DNA from: Anaerolineales bacterium
GTDB lineage: Bacteria > Chloroflexota > Anaerolineae > Promineifilales > Promineifilaceae
DNA length: 10,427 nucleotides
Direction of reading: 5' to 3'
Assembly (NCBI GenBank): GCA_020432595.1
Contig: JAGQGA010000133.1
Span: forward strand, 1-10,427
The notes below the pieces were generated by a model. It saw nothing but the letters and a program-made list of their open reading frames with translations. It made no database searches and was not told where the DNA came from. Every line of letters begins with the position of its first letter. Positions within the stretch are counted from its first letter, which is position 1. The position numbers and the translations under genes were made by a program. Of this stretch, positions 6,159 through 10,427 are shown one piece after another.

Positions 6159-6584
6159 CTAAGCAGGTTGCAAACTCATTTTTGCCTGCTGGCGCTGACG
6201 GGCTGCCTGTAAATCTTTGGCAGCGTTGACAAAGGCAGGACGTAATTTGGCGGGGACGGGGAGTGTAGCTTCATTCGCCAAAATATCGTTAAGGGACATA
6301 CCGACAAGTTCGGGGGCTGGTTGCAGGCGGGCGAAGACAGTCCAACCAGCAAATTTTTGGGCGTGGACAACGCGGTCTTTTTCATCAATGACTAGGATAC
6401 CGTAGGCGCGTCCTTTGAGACGATCACCGTTGAGACCAACGGCCGTTAATCCATCCTTCCTCAGCAGTGCCAAATCCTTGTAAAAGACCTTCATCTGACG
6501 GTAAGCCATCCAAAATTGCGCCAGCCACATCACCACCATTGCGCCCAAGACGTACCCACCATAGTCAACCATAAAATCAACCAT
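6159..6584 (-). CDS. gutM: GutM-family glucitol operon protein
   Basis: This 141-residue protein belongs to the GutM (SrlM) family, known in E. coli as an activator of the glucitol operon. It has one N-terminal hydrophobic segment (residues about 8-26), then a cytoplasmic-type domain with VGLNGDRLKGRAYGILVIDEK and AQKFAGWTVFARLQPAPELVGMSLNDI. These match the E. coli order GRSSGRFKPR..VAIALDDQQRI and KGLTVFARPQKIPAITGM. It is about 20 residues longer than the E. coli protein, with a Gln/Ala-rich C-terminus. GGGAGG precedes the ATG at 6584. Its neighbours are the HPr gene (29 bp upstream) and srlA (160 bp downstream). The membrane segment suggests it may sense or assist the permease and not bind DNA directly, but this is inference. 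Confidence 0.88.
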   Translation of the reverse strand: MVDFMVDYGGYVLGAMVVMWLAQFWMAYRQMKVFYKDLALLRKDGLTAVGLNGDRLKGRAYGILVIDEKDRVVHAQKFAGWTVFARLQPAPELVGMSLNDILANEATLPVPAKLRPAFVNAAKDLQAARQRQQAKMSLQPA

Positions 6585-6613
6585 ATCCTACCTCCCGGTT
6601 TAGCAACCCGTAA

Positions 6614-6892
6614 TCAGTGACCTTCGGCAAAATCAGATTCAACCAGTGCTTGCAGGGCTGTGAGAGCTTCCTCAGCTTGAGGGCCTTCCGCCTCAATTTT
6701 AATTTCATGCCCTCTCAGCACTGCCAGCAGCAGCAGGTGTAGTGGACTTGCCCCATTAACCGGCCCTTTGCCCCGCGTCAAACTTGTCACCTGTATTTTG
6801 GCATCAAATTGCTTGGCCGTTTTGACAAACTGCGCCAACGGACGTGCGTGCAGCCCAGCTTCATGTTGAACAGTCAAAATTACCTCTGCCAT
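6614..6892 (-). CDS. ptsH: HPr-family phosphocarrier protein
   Basis: This 92-residue protein is an HPr homologue that carries phosphate from Enzyme I to the IIA subunit. The active-site motif HEAGLHARPLAQFVKTA places His15 at the canonical position. The region corresponding to the regulatory serine reads GASPLHLLLLAVLRG, with Ser49 at the Ser46 position but followed by Pro, so phosphorylation by HPr kinase is doubtful. Its place between the regulator and gutM suggests a dedicated HPr for this transporter; no Enzyme I gene is in the window, so that must come from elsewhere. AAGGAG lies 6 bases before the ATG. The regulator gene ends 10 bp upstream. Confidence 0.92.
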   Translation of the reverse strand: MAEVILTVQHEAGLHARPLAQFVKTAKQFDAKIQVTSLTRGKGPVNGASPLHLLLLAVLRGHEIKIEAEGPQAEEALTALQALVESDFAEGH

Positions 6893-6902
6893 GTCTCACT
6901 CC

Positions 6903-7859
6903 TTAACTTATGCTCCCTGCCAAAACAGCCTCGGCTGCATTGCTATCTGTCACTAATACATCTAAGAAACCACCTCGGAGAGCACCCAAAATGGCGGCTG
7001 CCTTCACCTTGCCCCCAGCTATGCCCACAATCGTACAGTTGCTAGCAGACAAAGCGCGTAGGCTAATTCCCACAATTTGTTGATTAATCGCAATGTTGAG
7101 AATACGGCCGTTTTCGTCAAAATGCGTGCCACAAATATCACCCACTGCTCCAGCCCGCTTGATCTCATCCATTTCAACAGCACTGAAGTAACCTGCCCGC
7201 ACCAGAGCCGACCGTTCCGGCTCCACACTCCCAACGCCAACAAAAGCATAATTTGCCTGCGTCGCCAAATCAAGCGTTTCGTGCACATGTCTTTCAGTCA
7301 TTAGCGAGGCTCTTGTCCGTGCATCAGCCACGAAATGGGGTGCATTGAGCGTAAAATATTGGGCACCAAGAGCCTGGGCAAAGGTTCGCGCCAAATCGGG
7401 ACCATCAATGTGGGGATCGCCATGCCCAATCCCACCAATCATCTGCACAACTTTGACAAGGGGCAACCGCCGCTGATGCAGCGCATTACCCACCTCAAAC
7501 AAGGCAGTCCCCCACCCCAACCCTAAAATGCTGAGGTCGGTAATTTCATCCAGATAGGCTGCTCCCGCTTTCCCTAAAAGCCGCAACATGCGGGTATAGT
7601 CAAGGTTACTACGCTGCACGACATAAGCCGAGCGTAGACCATATCTGTTGCATAATTCTGTTTCCAGGTTAACTGAGCGCTTGATGGGATGGTTGATACG
7701 AATATCAACAAGCCCGTGCTGATGGGCTTCCGTTAAGAGACGAGAAATAGCGGAACGAGAATAACCAAATTTGCGAGCGATTTCAGCCTGGCTGCGACGA
7801 CCCAAATAATACAGATCAGCAACCGTTGCTAAGAACTCTAGCCGCTCGTAGTTCGTCAT
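6903..7859 (-). CDS. SorC-family sugar-binding transcriptional regulator
   Basis: This 318-residue cytoplasmic protein has an N-terminal helix-turn-helix (residues about 20-50, RRSQAEIARKFGYSRSAISRLL). A large SorC/CggR-type sugar-phosphate-binding domain follows, with LGLGWGTAL, VQMIGGIG, VGVGSVEPE, GDICGTHFDENG and a final GIAGGKVKAAAILGALRGG. Members of this family are usually homotetrameric repressors or activators relieved by a phosphorylated sugar. The frame is open to a GTG at 7928, but the ATG at 7859 is chosen because GAAGAGGGACG precedes it and the HTH domain starts normally there. As first gene of the minus-strand operon, it probably controls its own transcription through the two palindromes at 7978-8011. 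The ligand is likely the phosphorylated product of the PTS. Confidence 0.9.
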   Translation of the reverse strand: MTNYERLEFLATVADLYYLGRRSQAEIARKFGYSRSAISRLLTEAHQHGLVDIRINHPIKRSVNLETELCNRYGLRSAYVVQRSNLDYTRMLRLLGKAGAAYLDEITDLSILGLGWGTALFEVGNALHQRRLPLVKVVQMIGGIGHGDPHIDGPDLARTFAQALGAQYFTLNAPHFVADARTRASLMTERHVHETLDLATQANYAFVGVGSVEPERSALVRAGYFSAVEMDEIKRAGAVGDICGTHFDENGRILNIAINQQIVGISLRALSASNCTIVGIAGGKVKAAAILGALRGGFLDVLVTDSNAAEAVLAGSIS

Positions 7860-7967
7860 CGTCCCTCTTCTCTCCTTGCTGCACCTCTCCAAGTGCAACA
7901 CCCTCTCTGTTCGCTTGCTACCCTGCACATCTCCCGTAGCAACACGTCAATAATAATAACCCCTTCA

Positions 7968-8011
7968 TTCACCAAGGTTTCACATTAGTGAAAATCATTC
8001 ACATATGTGAA
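7968..8011. promoter_or_regulatory. Probable operators: two TTCAC-N4-GTGAA palindromes upstream of the SorC-type regulator
   Basis: TTTCACATTAGTGAAA (7978-7993) has perfect 6-bp arms and TTCACATATGTGAA (7998-8011) is a full palindrome; their centres are 19 bp apart. A further TTCAC half-site lies at 7968-7972. On the minus strand, TTCACA and TAATGT with an 18-base spacer form a weak candidate promoter within the two palindromes, which would suit repression. This is the only such arrangement in the divergent region between the operon and lspA. Confidence 0.6.
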
Positions 8012-8019
8012 AAATCGTA

Positions 8020-8048
8020 TTGGCAACCTATAGACATATAACTATTGC
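8020..8048 (+). promoter_or_regulatory. Weak candidate promoter for lspA-rluD
   Basis: TTGGCA (8020-8025) and TATTGC (8043-8048) are spaced 17 bases apart on the plus strand, about 65 bp before lspA. The match to a sigma-70 type promoter is only moderate, and no other signal supports it. Confidence 0.25.
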
Positions 8049-8112
8049 GATAGCGTAGAGACTATGCTCCACTCTCCAACCTCTGATACAATGGAAGAAA
8101 TACAATAGTTGG

Positions 8113-8769
8113 ATGAAGGATATGAATGAATTTGAGATGCCGGAACAGGAAGAAACGGCCGTTTTGCCCACACCACAGGCCGACCCTGAGCCGAAAATGG
8201 TGGAGCCAGCAACACTAGGGCAGCGGTTAACATTGTTTATCGTAACGGCCGTTATCCTGCTGCTTGATCAAAGCAGCAAATATTGGATTGAAAATAACCT
8301 GCGGCTGGGGGAAGTATGGGCACCGTTTCCCAGCCTTGAGCCTTTTTTCCGCATCTTCCACGTTAGCAACACCGGGGCGGCCTTTGGGCTGCTGCCATCG
8401 GGCGGGGTAATCTTTGGCGTGTTGGCTGTTATCGTTGGCGCGACCATTATCTATTACAACCACACCTTGCCCAACGGCCAGCTTGGCTTTCGTGTGGTAC
8501 TGGGGCTGTTACTGGGCGGGGCGTGGGGCAACATGATTGACCGTTTTGTGCGCATCGGCCACGTCACCGACTTTTTTTTTTTTTTTTCATGAACCGTCTT
8601 TAACGTAGCCGATATGTCCATTGTGGCTGGGGTGATTATTATGGGCTGGTTTACGTATCAGGAACATCGTCGGGAACAGGCCATGCAGACCGAGGCCAAG
8701 CAACAAGAATTAGACGACAGGGAGCAACAAACGCTTGATGAATGGTCAACAGGTTCATCTGACGCTTGA
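8113..8769 (+). pseudogene. lspA: Lipoprotein signal peptidase LspA, interrupted by an in-frame TGA
   Basis: LspA is the membrane aspartyl protease that removes signal peptides from prolipoproteins. After an unusual 37-residue charged N-terminal extension, the protein shows TM1 with LLLDQSSKYWIE, then HVSNTGAAFGLLPSG, LLLGGAWGNMIDRF and GHVTDF containing the first catalytic Asp (153). A run of 16 T (8572-8587) then encodes five Phe, and TGA stops the frame at 8590-8592. The same frame continues at once with TVFNVADMSIVAGV, holding the second catalytic Asp (167), a last TM segment and a charged tail ending at 8769. The stop falls where many LspA proteins have Trp, so a TGG to TGA change is the simplest account. 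The truncated product (159 residues) would lack the second Asp. Sequencing error at the T-run is quite possible. ATG at 8122 is an alternative start. The tail overlaps rluD by 32 bp. Confidence 0.85.
8572..8587 (+). repeat. 16-base T homopolymer inside lspA
   Basis: Sixteen consecutive T bases follow the codon of the first catalytic Asp. It is the longest homopolymer in the window and a likely place for polymerase slippage, length variation or sequencing error. Losing or gaining one T does not rescue the gene: the other two frames also stop within about eight codons. Confidence 0.95.
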
Positions 8770-9691
8770 TGCCCCCGGCGAACGGCTGGATAAGGCACTA
8801 GGGGATGCCCTGCCGCAGTTGTCGCGGGTACAGTGGCAGCGGTTGCTGAAGGAGGAGCGGGTGTGGGTTAACGGCCGTTTAGCCACCAAACCCAGCCAGC
8901 GGCTCATCGGCGGGGAGCAAGTTGTTGCCACGCTGCCGGAACCCGTGGAAACCGATATTATCCCCGACGACATTCCCCTCGACATCCGCTACGAAGACGA
9001 TGATATTCTAGTGGTCAACAAACCGGCCGGGATGGTGGTGCATTTAGGCACCGGTCATCTGCGCGGGACGTTGGTCAATGCGGTGTTGGCGCACTGCCCA
9101 GAGGTGCTGGGGGTGGGAGGCGAAGTGCGCCCTGGCATTGTGCACCGGCTGGACAAGGAGACATCGGGGCTGATTGTGGTTGCCAAGCACGATGCCGCGC
9201 TGCGCCATTTACAGGATCAGTTTAAGGCGCGGGAAGTAAAGAAGGTGTATCTGGCACTGGTGGAGGGGCAGATTCGGCCACCGCAAGCGTTGATTGATGC
9301 TCCAATTGGGCGTGATGTGGGGCACCGCAAGCAGATGCAGGTGGTGACGGACCCATCACGGGAGTCCCGGCCAGCGCAGACGGAATATTACACGCGGACA
9401 GTGTATGACCAATATACGCTGGTGGAATGTCGCCCTCTCACCGGGCGGACGCACCAGATTCGGGTGCATTTGGCCTATTTGGGCTTTCCGATTGTGGGAG
9501 ACAGGATTTATGGGCGGCGCAAGCAGCGGTTGGCAATCAAGCGTCACTTTTTGCACGCAGCGCAGTTGGGGTTTAAACGGCCGTTAGACAACCAACCCCT
9601 CACCCTCACCGCCGAACTCCCGCCCGAACTCCAGACCATCCTCAACCAACTTCCGGCCGTTGGTTATGCGGCTGAACTAACCGATTATTGA
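8738..9691 (+). CDS. rluD: RluA/RluD-family 23S rRNA pseudouridine synthase
   Basis: This 317-residue cytoplasmic enzyme converts uridine to pseudouridine in RNA, most likely in 23S rRNA. It has an N-terminal S4 RNA-binding domain (about 12-70, ERLDKALGDALPQLSR and RVWVNGRLA). The catalytic domain follows, with DILVVNKPAGMVVH, the motif GIVHRLDKETSGL containing catalytic Asp139, VKKVYLALVEG, and RTHQIRVHL. The length fits RluD-like proteins. The exact target uridines cannot be told from sequence. The ATG at 8738 lies in the tail of lspA; the gene order lspA-rluD is common in bacteria, which supports co-transcription. The ribosome binding site is poor (GGGAG 13 bases upstream), so translation may rely on ribosomes finishing lspA, which the TGA in lspA would disturb. 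Confidence 0.92.
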   Translation: MNGQQVHLTLDAPGERLDKALGDALPQLSRVQWQRLLKEERVWVNGRLATKPSQRLIGGEQVVATLPEPVETDIIPDDIPLDIRYEDDDILVVNKPAGMVVHLGTGHLRGTLVNAVLAHCPEVLGVGGEVRPGIVHRLDKETSGLIVVAKHDAALRHLQDQFKAREVKKVYLALVEGQIRPPQALIDAPIGRDVGHRKQMQVVTDPSRESRPAQTEYYTRTVYDQYTLVECRPLTGRTHQIRVHLAYLGFPIVGDRIYGRRKQRLAIKRHFLHAAQLGFKRPLDNQPLTLTAELPPELQTILNQLPAVGYAAELTDY

Positions 9692-9920
9692 ACGCCGTAG
9701 CCGAGACCCGTGTAAAATCGGCCAGATTAAGGGTTGGCTAAGCAGTCAATAAAGCTCTTTCTAACGCTTTAGTACCTTAACGACAAGAATCTTGTACACT
9801 GAACAAGAAAATAAACCACAGATACACACGGATGAACACGGATTTTTCTTAGCTGTATGTATCTGTGTCCATCTGTAGTTTGTTTCCTTTTTGGTTGTGG
9901 CTTGTCCGCGTTAGGAACTT
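9692..9920. other. Intergenic region with repeats, no gene seen
   Basis: This 229-bp gap between convergent genes has no credible coding frame. It holds the small inverted repeat ACAAGAATCTTGT (9783-9795) and a larger imperfect palindrome at 9813-9881. No clear intrinsic terminator was found for either flanking gene. Confidence 0.6.
9813..9881. repeat. Imperfect palindrome of CACAGAT/CACGGAT repeats
   Basis: Positions 9813-9833 and 9861-9881 pair over 17 of 21 bases. The left arm and loop contain degenerate tandem copies (ACCACAGAT, ACACACGGAT, GAACACGGAT). Similar CCACAGAT..CACGGAT repeats are familiar from intergenic regions of many bacterial genomes, and the layout resembles the other repeats in this window. 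A role as bidirectional terminator between the convergent genes is possible but unsupported by a T-run. Confidence 0.7.
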
Positions 9921-10106
9921 CTATTGGAAAAAACGATCCAGAGCATAAGCATAGTCTTCTCCGCTCTCATCAATAATACGAAGGTACCCATGAGAGGTTG
10001 CCATATCATCAGGCACAATCTGATAGAGTTTTCCAGTTTCGAGCGCGGCTTCGTACCCATCATTGTTAATGCACACAGCAAATTGTTTCGTGGGTTCTGT
10101 ATCCAT
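9921..10106 (-). CDS. Small conserved-type protein of unknown function (61 residues)
   Basis: I cannot assign a function. The 61-residue protein reads as a compact beta-rich domain: FAVCINNDGYEAALETGKLY, then a QIVPDDMA loop, GYLRIIDESGEDYAYA and a final aromatic RFF. I recall similar short proteins in other bacteria with the same CINNDGYE and IDESGEDY stretches, usually annotated as hypothetical. No signal peptide or membrane segment is seen. It begins 14 bp after the histidine kinase stop on the same strand, so it may be co-transcribed, although no Shine-Dalgarno sequence is visible before the ATG. Confidence 0.75.
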   Translation of the reverse strand: MDTEPTKQFAVCINNDGYEAALETGKLYQIVPDDMATSHGYLRIIDESGEDYAYALDRFFQ

Positions 10107-10120
10107 AGAAGCAGTTACTT

Positions 10121-10427
10121 TTAGGAATTTGGCTGCGTTAATGACGGTGTATCAACGGCCGTTTTTCCTCCCCGACCATTCACCCCCGCTTTTGGCTCAA
10201 TCGGCAGCGCCAGGTAGAAGGTGCTGCCTTTGTCAAGCTGGCTGTGACACCAGGCGCGTCCCCCGTGCCGTTCGGCAATCGAGCGCACAATCGCCAGCCC
10301 CAGCCCCGACCCCTTGATCTTCTCCGTTCCCCGCCGCTTCACCCGGTAAAACTTCTCGAACAAACGAAGCTGGTCTTTTTCGGAAATCCCCGGCCCCTTG
10401 TCCTGTACAGCAATAATCACCTGCCCG
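10121..10427 (-). CDS. Sensor histidine kinase, C-terminal ATPase part (cut by window edge)
   Basis: The visible 101 residues are the end of a HATPase_c domain. They contain the G1 box DKGPGI, the F box LFEKFYRVKRRG and the G2 box KGSGLGLAIVRSIAERHGG, then the final strand GSTFYLALPI. The N box, the phosphorylated histidine and any sensor domain lie beyond the right edge. After the domain comes a polar tail of about 25 residues that includes GKTAVDT, encoded by a copy of the AACGGCCGTT palindrome. The frame runs open through the edge, so the start is outside. The cognate response regulator is not in the window. Confidence 0.92.
   Translation of the reverse strand, partial: GQVIIAVQDKGPGISEKDQLRLFEKFYRVKRRGTEKIKGSGLGLAIVRSIAERHGGRAWCHSQLDKGSTFYLALPIEPKAGVNGRGGKTAVDTPSLTQPNS

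Noticed and set aside
7990..8010. CRP-type site TGTGA-N6-TCACA on the minus strand
   Set aside because: The spacing is off by one, and the same bases are better explained by the two TTCAC-N4-GTGAA palindromes.
8572..8592. Programmed frameshift or slippage at the T-run rescuing lspA
   Set aside because: The downstream LspA sequence is already in the same frame; shifting by one base either way leads to another stop within about eight codons, so slippage alone cannot restore the protein.
9783..9881. Terminator between the convergent genes
   Set aside because: The palindrome is imperfect (17 of 21) with an AT-rich loop of 27 bases and no T-run in the right place; kept only as a repeat.

Overview
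The window looks like a bacterial chromosome segment of moderate GC content. I infer a member of the Chloroflexota (Anaerolineae-like), from the look of the proteins and the intergenic repeats. I cannot test this without a database search. No rRNA, tRNA, CRISPR array, transposase or phage gene was seen.

From about 1 to 7860, eleven genes lie on the minus strand. In transcription order they are: a SorC-family sugar-responsive regulator, HPr, GutM, and glucitol-family PTS subunits IIC, IIC2 (the SrlE C-terminal half), IIB (the SrlE N-terminal half) and IIA. Then come a SAF-domain oxidoreductase of the DXR-II/DRL (COG4091) family, a degenerate class II aldolase-like protein, and the alpha and beta subunits of a TPP-dependent 2-oxo acid/acetoin-type dehydrogenase E1 (beta cut by the window edge). 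Spacing is tight from the regulator to the DRL gene (TAGATG and ATGA junctions, strong Shine-Dalgarno sites), except for a 216-bp gap inside the split srlE and 160 bp before srlA. The E1 genes follow after 475 bp of repeats, so their co-transcription is uncertain. The regulator is preceded by two TTCAC-N4-GTGAA palindromes, probable operators.

No sorbitol-6-phosphate dehydrogenase (SrlD) is seen; a DRL protein sits in its place. DXR-type enzymes interconvert 1-deoxyxylulose 5-phosphate and the branched polyol phosphate MEP. Deoxyxylulose phosphate is an acyloin like acetoin. A testable reading is therefore that the PTS imports and phosphorylates a branched polyol such as 2-C-methylerythritol, DRL works in reverse, and the E1 enzyme cleaves the product to an acetyl group plus glyceraldehyde 3-phosphate. 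This is a hypothesis.

From 8113 to 9691 on the plus strand lie lspA (lipoprotein signal peptidase) and rluD (pseudouridine synthase). lspA has a 16-T run and an in-frame TGA where tryptophan is expected, between its two catalytic aspartates. The right end, on the minus strand, holds the C-terminal part of a sensor histidine kinase followed by a 61-residue protein of unknown function.

Two sequence-level themes run through the window. The palindrome AACGGCCGTT occurs ten times, nearly always inside genes, where it often encodes Thr-Ala-Val. Several intergenic gaps carry hairpins made of short tandem repeats facing their own inverted copies.
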